Shown piece by piece: positions 26,794 to 34,516 of a DNA stretch of 34,955 nt. Position 1 is the first letter of the stretch, and every line of letters starts with the position of its first letter. The stretch is from Desulforhopalus sp. IMCC35007 (GTDB lineage Bacteria > Desulfobacterota > Desulfobulbia > Desulfobulbales > Desulfocapsaceae). The notes under the pieces were generated by a model. It did not search any database and was not told the DNA's origin. It worked only from the letters and a program-made list of their open reading frames with translations. The stretch spans positions 1-34,955 of the forward strand of contig NZ_SWCN01000039.1 of assembly GCF_005116575.1 (NCBI RefSeq), given 5' to 3'. Made by a program: the position numbers and the translations under genes.

Positions 26794-27957
26794 TTATTCA
26801 GTGGGTGGAGCAAGTAGCTTTGCATCGCTGATAACTGCAAAATCATGAAACTGCCCATCTTTAACGACCTGCACCTGCACGTCTTTTATGATCTCACCCA
26901 AGCTGTTAAAAGATATTGTTCCCGTGGACGCAGCCAGGTTTGTTGCAGCAATGGCATCTCGTACTGCGGCACTGTCAGTGGTCCCAGCACGCTTGATGGC
27001 ATCAGCAGCAACTTTTACTGCAGTGTGTCCGGAGGCCGCAACCATGTCGGTTTTATGGTTGAACATCATTTCGTACTGCGCAATAAAATCCTGGGTCTCC
27101 TGAGACTTTGAATCCCTGCCAAGCGAGGTGGTAATAATAACACCCTCTGCAGCAGTACCGGCAATATCGATAAAGGTTTGAGTATCAAACCCTTCCTGGC
27201 CTATAATAGTCGCATCAACTCCTGCCGCGCGAAGCTGGGTTACCAGAGGGCCAGCTGTGAAGAAATAACCTGTGGCGTAGATTACGTCAGGCTTGTCAGC
27301 CTTTACTTTGGCGACAATGGGACCAAATTGACGATCTTTGATGGAATAGGTATATTCATTGACAATGGTAACTCCATATTCGCCTGCTTTTTCTTTAAAT
27401 CCTGCAGCAAGCGATATACCAAAATCGTTGTTGAGAGTAATAAGCACAGCCCTATTTTTCTTAAGTAGGTCTCCAACCAGTTTGGCTCCTGCCCTACCCT
27501 GGACTTCACCTACAAAGGAAGTTCGAAAAACATAGTCACCTGCTCGGGTGATATCTGGATGAATGGCGTAGGCAGAAAGGTAAGGTATTTTTGCAGCTTG
27601 GTAGACGCCAGCAGCAGCGCGTGTTGCACCGGAATAACTGCATGAAACGCCTACAGCTACCTTGTCTTTTTCAATAAGTTTTGTGGCAATGGCAACAGAC
27701 TCCTTTGGGCTGGCCTGATCGTCATAGACAACAAGTTCTAACTTTCTGCCATCTACACCGCCGGCCTTGTTAATTTGGTCAACAGCCAATTTGGCACCAT
27801 TTAATGCAGATTCTCCATCGGAGGCGGCAAATCCAGTCAATGGAACATTGACGCCTATTTTGATTGGAGAATCAGTCATTGCAAGAGCAGAAAGAGCAGA
27901 AAGAGCAATGGTAAAAGCTACGGGAAGGAAACACTTGAACAAAGATTTTGCACCCAT
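26794..27957 (-). CDS. livK: Periplasmic substrate-binding protein, LivK type (probable histidine uptake)
   Basis: 387 aa. A Sec signal peptide of about 26 residues ends in L-S-A-L-A. The mature protein begins I-K-I-G-V-N-V-P-L-T-G and has the type I periplasmic binding fold (S-C-S-Y-S-G-A-T-R-A-A near 110, Y-A-T-G-Y-F near 235). Such receptors usually bind branched-chain or other amino acids. The gene has a HutC-type operator about 100 bp upstream and lies next to the hut genes, so I infer histidine (or urocanate) as ligand. That comes from regulation, not from binding-site residues. Confidence 0.9.
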   Translation of the reverse strand: MGAKSLFKCFLPVAFTIALSALSALAMTDSPIKIGVNVPLTGFAASDGESALNGAKLAVDQINKAGGVDGRKLELVVYDDQASPKESVAIATKLIEKDKVAVGVSCSYSGATRAAAGVYQAAKIPYLSAYAIHPDITRAGDYVFRTSFVGEVQGRAGAKLVGDLLKKNRAVLITLNNDFGISLAAGFKEKAGEYGVTIVNEYTYSIKDRQFGPIVAKVKADKPDVIYATGYFFTAGPLVTQLRAAGVDATIIGQEGFDTQTFIDIAGTAAEGVIITTSLGRDSKSQETQDFIAQYEMMFNHKTDMVAASGHTAVKVAADAIKRAGTTDSAAVRDAIAATNLAASTGTISFNSLGEIIKDVQVQVVKDGQFHDFAVISDAKLLAPPTE

Positions 27958-28035
27958 TGTATCACCTCAGATTAAAGTAGTTAATCAAATGAGATCACCA
28001 AAGCAGACGACCATCTTAGAAAAGCATGTAGATTG

Positions 28036-28065
28036 ATAGGAACATTGTCTTAAATGTATATACAA
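28036..28065 (-). promoter_or_regulatory. livKHMGF promoter
   Basis: Leftward -35 TTGTAT (complement of 28060-28065), 18-bp spacer, -10 TCCTAT (complement of 28036-28041). The -35 is inside the HutC operator, as for the two hut promoters. Confidence 0.5.
28055..28064. promoter_or_regulatory. HutC operator upstream of livK
   Basis: TGTATATACA, the same 10-bp core as at 18326 and 18426. I found no other copy in the window, so its placement at a third promoter is unlikely to be chance. Confidence 0.75.
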
Positions 28066-28269
28066 ATTTTACTAAATGTCAATACTTTCGAACTATACAG
28101 GAAAACACAACGGTAAAATCTACTTGTTTGAAAGCTATTAAAAGCCTGATTTGTTAATTCTGGTCTACAAACAACAAAAGATATCGCGAGATTTTATGTA
28201 TGTCAGATCGGTTTCAAGGTTCCTGGATTGGCTGATAATGGCCTTTAGCGCAGGGCAAGTCTTGAGTTA

Positions 28270-29340
28270 TATATTTATCTGATTACCCCCATTCTTCAGC
28301 ACGTTTTAATTTATACTGAGGTAGAGGTTCGGTTTTAATCGCCTGCTTAATCAAAATCTCAATCATGGATCCCATATTAAACCTGTTATTAAATCGAAAA
28401 TTGAATTCAGCTAAATATCTAGGCAAGTGTTTGGAACTTACGGAATGATATGTACCGTGAATAGACCTTTTGACATTGCCAATCATGGTATTGACCCAAT
28501 GAAAAAACTTGTTGTCAGGATCTTCATATATCCCAGCAGTGTTGATTGAATGATGAAGATCCACTACATGGCAAATACTAGAAAATGACCTAAAGCCATC
28601 TGTAACTACGACACAATTATCGTCGAGGTGCCTTAAAGCCCATCTCTCAATTTCATTGGAGGTAAATGCTTTAACTTTACTCATCCGCATGTGAATTGGG
28701 TGACCATTATCGTTATGGGAGACTGCTGCGAGAAATGGTGTTTTACCAGATGCTCCGCGACCTCGTTTTCCACTTTTTTTACCACCCCAGTACACATCAT
28801 CAAGCTCAACAAGGTTATCAAGACGTAGAGAATCATCAGAACTCTTCATGACATGCTGAATTTTTTGCTTCAACCTAAAGGCCGCATTTACAGAAATTCC
28901 AAGTAGCCTTCTCAAATGGAGAGCCGATAAGCCATCTTTAGATTGAGTTATGAAGTAGATAGCCAGAAACCAAGTAGTAAGGGGAAGTTTAGACGATCCA
29001 AAGATAGTTCCACTTATGAGAGAGCTTTGATGTTTGCAAGCAGTGCATTGATATAGATTGCGTGTTGTTATGGTATAATAGTGGTTGCAACCACATTGAG
29101 GGCAGCAAAACCCAGTAGGCCATTTCATGTTAAAGAGCCTATTTCTACAATCCTCTTCAGTACCATATGATTTTAGAAAGTTCTGCAAGCTCAAACCTTT
29201 TTGAAATTGTATTTTGTTTTTAGGCATGTCCCTCCTCCTGTTTTTTAGAGGTATTATGACACACCTGGTAGGACAAATAGTGTCCTACCTCAATACTCTT
29301 CTCACCTCTTCTGAACTTTAGGGGTAATCAGATATATTTA
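28270..29340 (-). mobile_element. Complete IS1595-family insertion sequence with target duplication
   Basis: The element runs 28278-29332 (1055 bp). Terminal inverted repeats are TCTGATTACCCC (28278-28289) and GGGGTAATCAGA (29321-29332). It is flanked by a perfect 8-bp direct repeat TATATTTA (28270-28277 and 29333-29340), the duplication length known for IS1595. The single transposase gene is intact and its stop codon falls inside the left repeat. All this points to a recent, possibly still active insertion. Confidence 0.88.
28283..29227 (-). CDS. IS1595-family transposase
   Basis: 314 aa. The N-terminal zinc ribbon, C-C-P-Q-C-G-C ... C-T-A-C-K-H-Q (residues about 41-67), is typical of the ISXO2/IS1595 group. 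The catalytic domain has the first Asp in V-E-L-D-D-V-Y-W-G-G-K (about 141), the second in V-V-T-D-G-F-R-S-F (about 209), and the third block F-H-W-V-N-T-M-I-G-N-V-K-R-S-I-H-G-T-Y-H. It catalyses cut-and-paste or replicative transposition of its own element. Full length, no frameshift. Confidence 0.92.
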   Translation of the reverse strand: MPKNKIQFQKGLSLQNFLKSYGTEEDCRNRLFNMKWPTGFCCPQCGCNHYYTITTRNLYQCTACKHQSSLISGTIFGSSKLPLTTWFLAIYFITQSKDGLSALHLRRLLGISVNAAFRLKQKIQHVMKSSDDSLRLDNLVELDDVYWGGKKSGKRGRGASGKTPFLAAVSHNDNGHPIHMRMSKVKAFTSNEIERWALRHLDDNCVVVTDGFRSFSSICHVVDLHHSINTAGIYEDPDNKFFHWVNTMIGNVKRSIHGTYHSVSSKHLPRYLAEFNFRFNNRFNMGSMIEILIKQAIKTEPLPQYKLKRAEEWG

Positions 29341-29684
29341 TGATAACAAGGTTTTCTAAGGAGATTGACCTCACTAACAGGTCGCTGAACTTGACACTGC
29401 CAGCATGAAGGTGAGCAGTCCACTCACCTACTTCATTAGAAGGTAATCATGGATTATATCAAATTTCCTTTTATTTTTCTGTTGTTAGGATTCTAGGGTA
29501 GCATGATTTCGTATATGCAGTAGGATGTTATACCTGAGCTGATTTGGAATAATTATCTTTGATGTGGCAATGTTAAGCCTAAGAAGAAGCAATTTAAATT
29601 ACGTGCTCAGCATCAAGACCACTTCAATAATGTGTTCTCAATAACATTACGTATCTTGATATTGTCGCCAATTTATGAAAAAAG
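29341..29684. other. Gene-free stretch with a hairpin and a relic repeat
   Basis: A 7-bp perfect stem (AGGTGAG 29409-29415, CTCACCT 29423-29429), extended by GAA/TTC after one bulge, lies without a T-tract. Relic repeat copy 5 follows at about 29545-29592. No gene. Confidence 0.5.
29545..29592 (+). repeat. Relic repeat family, copy 5 (inverted)
   Basis: The forward strand reads I-I-I-F-D-V-A-M-L-S-L-R-R-S-N-L-N-Y. This lines up with F-T-T-F-D-L-A-I-L-S-S-M-K-K-F-S-N-Y of the 32 kb copy in its own reading direction. DNA core CTTTGATGTGGCAATGTTAAG. Confidence 0.55.
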
Positions 29685-31574
29685 CTAACAGTTGAAGTAT
29701 TGTTCTTTAATATTAAGAAAATGCAGCTGAAGCGTTTTTGAGTCGAGGTTCTTTACCAGATCTTCATAAAGCTTCTTCTGATCATTTGTAAGTATTGGAG
29801 TTGTCGACGATTCGTAATTGCACCTTGCTATGCCAAGTATGGCTTTTATTAAGTTTAGGCTGTTCCCACTATCTTTGCTTCTTTCAATTATTTCATCAAA
29901 TAGATCGATGGCTCCACGATAATCTCGAGCAGCCATGAGACAATTTGCCTCATTTCTAAGAGTGAGTTCCAACCCTGAGCTTGACTGCAGCAAATCGAAA
30001 ATTCCATCGTATCCGTCTTTATCGATCAACTCAGGATTGAACCTTGAGACGAATTTATTGCAATTGCCGATACCGGATGCGTAACCTGCGTCTTTACATT
30101 TTGTTTTCAATCGGAGCCAAGAGTTAGACAGCATACCCATGAATGGCCTAAACGCCGATTTGAATGTAAGTGCTCCGCCTGTGAGTATCGAAAGAAATCG
30201 AATGCGATGCTCCAGTAGTTCGTGCTCTGTACCTGTAGTCAGTAGCTTTGCTCGTTTTTTGCTGAGCAATAGAACTCTGCTATAGATTATGACAATCCAG
30301 AATTTTGCCAAGGCTACAATTGTAGCTGGGATACGAGAGGCTAATTCAGGCTCGAAATACGTATCAAATGGTATTTGCATACGAGCAGATTCAGCGATTA
30401 AGCACTTTGCCTGCAGAGTAGAGTTAATTCTAACTTTACTGTCTCCTACTCCTTTTGACCACTGCAGAACCATCTTTGCTTTTTCTTCAAGTTGGTCATA
30501 GAGAGATATCTCATGAGAGAGTCTTGCATAGGTCAGTAGATAAGCTCCTCGATGTTGATCTAACTCCTCAATATCGAAAGAGGATATCAGATCGTAAGCA
30601 TCTCGATATCTTCCTGTAGAATGATACAAAAGGACCCTTAGAAATTTTTCAAGTTCCTTAGAGAAAATAAGCCTGTTCTTTAAATCACTTGATAAGTCTT
30701 GCAGTATTGATGAACTTGAAGAAGAGTAGCTATCTTTATAGAATGTTAGCGCCGATGTTTCGGTAATTTTTGGCAACATTTCAGAAGGGAATTCTCCTTC
30801 CAATCGTATAGCTTCACATCTTTCTGATGGCTTCTCACAGGGGTCGCGAGCAAACGTTTTATTAACCCATATAGGTTTTCGACAGGCATTGGATATGGAA
30901 AGGGATTGAATCATGGGGAATATGTCAATATCTCTCCCTGAGTATCCCATGAAACAGATGTGATGCGTTTTTAACCATGATGCTAAATACTCGAGCCATG
31001 GAACATTAATTTTACTAATATCTGTCATAGTGGTATACAATCCATGAACGCTTATATTTCCACCTTTGTCCATAATAGACCCATGTAGTTTACACAGAGT
31101 CATTTCTCCCAAATGTGGCCGTACTTCTGGAGGGATGTCGGCAGGCATATAGATTGACCTATGAATTCCATTAATATCTGCCGCCTTTTCAAAAAGAGTA
31201 TCGAAATTAGTCGTTATGATCGGCAGGCCGTGTTTGTCAGAATATCTTGCTAGGATCGCATGTACAATATTGGGTTTAATACCTATTCCATAACGTGACA
31301 GTGTATCTGGACTGAGGCAATTCCATACATGTAAGGCCATTTCGGTGCTCGGAGACAAAGATATAAGAATTTCGTACACAACCTCAGGCTGCATGTTGGT
31401 AAAGAGTTTGAGTTCATCACTGTGAATGCTGGGCAAAAAAGATATCAATGAATGTTGAAGAATTTCTGGAGCTCCGTGAAGGCCCGACCCAAGGCTTATA
31501 CCTGACCCAGCAAAAAAAATAATTTCACCATTCTTGAATAACTTACGAAAATCATCCCGTGTTATTGATCCCAT
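29685..31574 (-). CDS. SIR2-domain NADase-type protein with helical-repeat C-terminus (defence candidate)
   Basis: 629 aa. An N-terminal SIR2-like domain (about 1-250) shows the NAD-binding loop F-F-A-G-S-G-I-S (20-27), T-T-N-F-D-T-L-F (121-128), K-L-H-G-S (162-166) and G-Y-S-G-R-D (210-215). The remaining 370 residues are predicted all-helical and TPR-like (R-D-Y-R-G-A-I-D-L-F-D-E-I-I-E near the end). Proteins with this plan serve in anti-phage systems, where the SIR2 domain degrades NAD+ after the C-terminal part senses infection. It stands alone, with no partner gene nearby, between an IS and repeat debris. The antiviral role is inferred from architecture and setting. Confidence 0.75.
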   Translation of the reverse strand: MGSITRDDFRKLFKNGEIIFFAGSGISLGSGLHGAPEILQHSLISFLPSIHSDELKLFTNMQPEVVYEILISLSPSTEMALHVWNCLSPDTLSRYGIGIKPNIVHAILARYSDKHGLPIITTNFDTLFEKAADINGIHRSIYMPADIPPEVRPHLGEMTLCKLHGSIMDKGGNISVHGLYTTMTDISKINVPWLEYLASWLKTHHICFMGYSGRDIDIFPMIQSLSISNACRKPIWVNKTFARDPCEKPSERCEAIRLEGEFPSEMLPKITETSALTFYKDSYSSSSSSILQDLSSDLKNRLIFSKELEKFLRVLLYHSTGRYRDAYDLISSFDIEELDQHRGAYLLTYARLSHEISLYDQLEEKAKMVLQWSKGVGDSKVRINSTLQAKCLIAESARMQIPFDTYFEPELASRIPATIVALAKFWIVIIYSRVLLLSKKRAKLLTTGTEHELLEHRIRFLSILTGGALTFKSAFRPFMGMLSNSWLRLKTKCKDAGYASGIGNCNKFVSRFNPELIDKDGYDGIFDLLQSSSGLELTLRNEANCLMAARDYRGAIDLFDEIIERSKDSGNSLNLIKAILGIARCNYESSTTPILTNDQKKLYEDLVKNLDSKTLQLHFLNIKEQYFNC

Positions 31575-31993
31575 GCCAAGTCTCCAAAATTTGGATATAT
31601 TACAGAGACAATAGATTCAAACATTACATTGCTCTAGGTTGAGATAGTTATATTTAATACATTATTACCCCCAATATTCAAACGATGTTCGGATACACAT
31701 TTGTCAGTCTAAACGTAATCTCGCTTATTCTCTGCGATTCTCAGCCATGTACCAAACGATAACATCAGAATTGATAAACAAGATTTGCTTTTCTATCGAG
31801 CCAAATTGACCAAAAAGGGGCTGCAGATCAAGACATAACAAACTGATAAAACATAAGAAACAAAATGAACATCGAAGCGATACTTTCAGGCTGCAATGCA
31901 AAACATAATTACTAGCAAGGTTAACAATTAAAGAAAACAGTAAGTCGAGATGTTTCTGAGAAGGTGGGACCGGCGAACTACAGAGAATTGCAC

Positions 31994-32265
31994 AGAGATG
32001 GAGTAATTGTTGATTATAGCTTTCCAAAGATAGGGTAATTACTGAATTTTTTCATTGAGCTTAATATTGCCAAATCGAAGGTAGTGAATTTTGTCACCGA
32101 CTCAAACGAGAGGTGTTTCCTGTCCAGGACCACGGCTGACCAGTAGGTTTTCCCCTCTATACCTTCATAAAAATATTGCTCCATTTCCGGGGCTTTGGAG
32201 CGCCCAGCATCTTGTTCCCAATACAAAAGCAAGCGATTGGGCACTATAGGAGTCAATACTGGCAT
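31994..32265 (-). repeat. Relic repeat family, copy 6, with the longest surviving frame
   Basis: Shares ATGGAGTAA, CTTAATATTGCCAAA and AGGTGTTTCCTGT blocks with copies at 3470 and 4531. On the minus strand an 83-codon frame (32265-32014) ends F-D-L-A-I-L-S-S-M-K-K-F-S-N-Y-P-I-F-G-K-L, then TAA where another copy has tyrosine. After the stop the reading continues S-T-I-T-P-S, like S-A-V-A-P-F. So even this copy looks truncated by mutation. It defines the family's protein tail best, but I recognise no known domain. Confidence 0.6.
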
Positions 32266-32499
32266 GTCACCCGATCAAAGAGAAAAGGGACGGAAGGTGC
32301 TCCTTTTATCAGCTGACAACGAACATGAAAATGATTGTCAGGGGCAGTTTAATGTTCTGTAGGAATTTGCTGGTAAGGTTAAATTCATTCGCGAAAAGGC
32401 ATATTCTCTACCTTGTCAGCGGTGAAATACAGGCCAATGTATCCGAACTTAGAGCTATTTGCCGAGTGAGTACAAGGTCAATGTAGAATGTTTTTTCCT

Positions 32500-32540
32500 T
32501 TTTGTTATGGTTTGATTTGGCAATGTAAGGCCGTTTATGT
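32500..32540 (+). repeat. Relic repeat family, copy 7 (inverted, short)
   Basis: GGTTTGATTTGGCAATGTAAG. The forward reading L-L-W-F-D-L-A-M then stop keeps the F-D-L-A-M core of the family. Confidence 0.45.
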
Positions 32541-32628
32541 TCTTCGGAAGTGTTTGGCGTAATCTTGTCAATACTTATGAAACATACCATCTCAAACAGG
32601 ATTTTAGCTTCAAGAGGCATGCTGGAGT

Positions 32629-33408
32629 TCAGATCAACCCATTTTGAAAGGCTAATCGGGTAACGTCAACTGCAGATTGGCAATGGAGCTTTTTCAATAT
32701 ATTCCTTCTGTGCGTGTCAACAGTGTGTTTACTGATACAGAGTTCTTTCCCAATATTTTCACTCGTCTTTCCAAAAGCAAGCAGTCGTACAATATCCATT
32801 TCTCTGGCTGTAATATTTTCAAATACTGATTTTTTGGTGTTGTAAGCATTAGACAGAACTGTTTTCAATGAATCGTTGATATCCATTATTTTTACGGAAA
32901 GCCTTAGTGGTATCACTTCTGTATTTTCTAAAGTGATTATATTACCCAAAAACAGTGCTGGCTTGCCATCCTGGTCTGTTTCAAGGACATAAAGTTGTTC
33001 CATTAAGTTAATATATTTACTGCTTTTATCTTTGAATCTGTAATTGAATTGTGTAACAGTTTTTTTTACATCCGTTTTTCGTGAGACGCTATCTAAAGTG
33101 CTGGCGATTTCAGGGTATATTTCTTCAAGTAGAATGTTCACCTCTTCAGGGTGAAGGGAATTAAAGAAAAATTCCAAACCTCTTCTGATCACTTCTTCAT
33201 TTGTGTAGCCAGTGATACTTTCCTGCTGTTGTCCCATAAAGTGATACTTGTTGGTGACCGGCTCTACGACAAAGAAAAAAGAAGCTGAATCTGGCAGACA
33301 TTCACTTATCATAATTTGCCGTTGAATATGTCTCTTGATTATATCTTCCATGACTAGACCGCTTTGGAAAATATCTTGGCACGCTTTTACGTATTCTTCA
33401 ACCGCCAT
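32629..33408 (-). CDS. PAS-LuxR transcriptional regulator
   Basis: 259 aa. The N-terminal half (about 35-165) is a PAS_3-like sensor (Y-H-F-M-G-Q-Q-Q-E-S-I-T-G-Y-T-N-E-E-V and F-N-S-L-H-P-E-E-V). A LuxR/GerE helix-turn-helix closes the protein (I-T-A-R-E-M-D-I-V-R-L-L-A-F-G-K-T ... S-K-H-T-V-D-T-H-R-R-N-I-L-K-K-L). No receiver or autoinducer domain is present, so it probably reads an intracellular ligand or redox cue. ATG 33408 has GGAGAAG upstream. It faces away from the small ORFs to its right, which are possible targets. Confidence 0.85.
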   Translation of the reverse strand: MAVEEYVKACQDIFQSGLVMEDIIKRHIQRQIMISECLPDSASFFFVVEPVTNKYHFMGQQQESITGYTNEEVIRRGLEFFFNSLHPEEVNILLEEIYPEIASTLDSVSRKTDVKKTVTQFNYRFKDKSSKYINLMEQLYVLETDQDGKPALFLGNIITLENTEVIPLRLSVKIMDINDSLKTVLSNAYNTKKSVFENITAREMDIVRLLAFGKTSENIGKELCISKHTVDTHRRNILKKLHCQSAVDVTRLAFQNGLI

Positions 33409-33477
33409 AGTCTCTTCTCCATGTTGAGTAAAATACTCATTCTTGAGTATTTACAAAATAGAAGAAAATTGATCAAT

Positions 33478-33639
33478 ATGGTTGTTGACCTTCTTCTAAA
33501 TCAGTATGCAACGCTGAATATAAGGCCCTACAATCTGGAGGACACTCGGGTAGCTATTGAACAACTTATTAAAACTCAATATCTTAATGTCTTTTCTGCC
33601 CTTTATAAAAACAAACATGTAATAAAATTATCAGAATAA
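33478..33639 (+). CDS. Short hypothetical ORF
   Basis: 53 codons from ATG 33478 (M-V-V-D-L-L-L-N-Q-Y-A-T-L). No ribosome site or family is recognised; the in-frame extension upstream overlaps the LuxR gene antisense. It may be a real small protein or a C-terminal fragment, and I cannot decide. Confidence 0.3.
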   Translation: MVVDLLLNQYATLNIRPYNLEDTRVAIEQLIKTQYLNVFSALYKNKHVIKLSE

Positions 33640-33699
33640 AAAATTAAATTTAATGAAATATTTTCTCTCTACCTTTAGATAATTTTTCGGAGGTATAAT

Positions 33700-33870
33700 A
33701 TGTCATTACTACAAGAAAATATTGTTTATTTCTGGCTAATACCTGTTGTTTTTCAAATCTGCATACCACTCGCTATGTTGGGGGGATGGCTTATCAATAA
33801 AACACTGGGTGTGTTTTTACACAAAAATTTAAATCCACCATTGCTGTTAAAAAGCAATACACCTATCTGA
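33700..33870 (+). CDS. 56-aa small membrane protein
   Basis: ATG 33700 lies 6 nt after a strong CGGAGGT site and reads to TGA 33868-33870. One long hydrophobic stretch (about residues 9-32: I-V-Y-F-W-L-I-P-V-V-F-Q-I-C-I-P-L-A-M-L) predicts a single membrane helix, followed by a basic tail. The good ribosome site and clean topology favour a real gene over chance. It lies divergent from the PAS-LuxR gene. Function unknown. Confidence 0.6.
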   Translation: MSLLQENIVYFWLIPVVFQICIPLAMLGGWLINKTLGVFLHKNLNPPLLLKSNTPI

Positions 33871-33948
33871 AGAGCTTGATCTGGCCCTGTGGCAGTATCA
33901 CCTGCTATCTGTGAATAATGTTTTTTGCAAAAACTAGTGGTGTCAATC

Positions 33949-34379
33949 ATGGAAACAGTCATCTTCTTTTCTACTAGTTCCGATGTCAAAGCAAAACTCG
34001 AGGACCAACCATTGGTCGGAATCATCATGCGCCAGCTACAACCACCATTCGCGGAAAATGGTTTTTTTGACTTTTCATGCATTAATTTTGTGGCAAACGT
34101 TGATCTAAAAAAGATATCAATGAAGTCAGCGATCAAATATCTTATGTCAGAATGCTTTGCAGCTAAAGGTAAACACTATATTGAGCTGGATGGCAGGAGA
34201 TTGTCTGTTCACGACACAAATACGATATACGCTGAAGCAGACAAAATTGATCAGCGCTATATGCTTTATAACCATCCAGGCGATTCAGATGGGATCAAAA
34301 AATCTTAGTCGAGTATCACCCCGATCGTGCGCTCATGTATGCTAAGTGGATAAATCTGATTCCCGAATGGCGAGGTTGA
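33949..34379 (+). CDS. Unrecognised ORF with possible -1 frameshift at an A6 run
   Basis: From ATG 33949 the open frame gives 119 aa and stops at TAG 34306-34308 (an in-frame TTG at 33925 is possible). I recognise no family. The stop comes just after AAAAAA (34299-34304). In the -1 frame from that run the reading continues I-L-V-E-Y-H-P-D-R-A-L-M-Y-A-K-W-I-N-L-I-P-E-W-R-G to TGA 34377-34379, which looks more like protein than chance. The gene is either frameshifted by loss of one A, affected by a sequencing error, or recoded by slippage. No clear ribosome site precedes the ATG. Confidence 0.45.
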
Positions 34380-34516
34380 TTACTCAAACAAAACAAATAT
34401 TTACGTATACAGGAATAAGGTCAACTATGCAACACTGACAATGGATTAGGGTTGCCAGTGCTAATTAATCGAAGTCGAAATCGTACCCTTTCCTACGACC
34501 ATTCCCGCTGGCCTGA

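Larger units (their letters stand above)
27958..28269. other. livK control region
   Basis: Carries the livK promoter and HutC operator. The part from about 28090 to 28269 shows no gene or recognisable signal and ends at the IS1595 target duplication. Confidence 0.5.
31575..32628. other. Long gene-free stretch with two relic repeats
   Basis: More than 1 kb without a recognisable gene. It holds repeat copies at about 31994-32130 and 32500-32540. Short leftward frames here (100, 83 and 70 codons) have no family match I can name; the 83-codon one is the relic itself. Confidence 0.5.

Noticed and set aside
31725-32027. 100-codon leftward open frame
   Set aside because: No ribosome site, no family and overlap with a relic repeat; composition is not protein-like.
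32014-32265. 83-codon leftward frame as an independent gene
   Set aside because: Its end coincides with a stop inside a repeat whose other copies read through; treated as the best-preserved relic copy instead.
32320-32345. Fur-box-like AT-rich sequence near GAAAATGATTGTC
   Set aside because: Only a partial match, with no gene placed to be controlled by it.
33753-34136. 127-codon leftward frame
   Set aside because: Antisense to the rightward ORF at 33949, which continues coding-like beyond this region, and antisense to the 56-aa gene.
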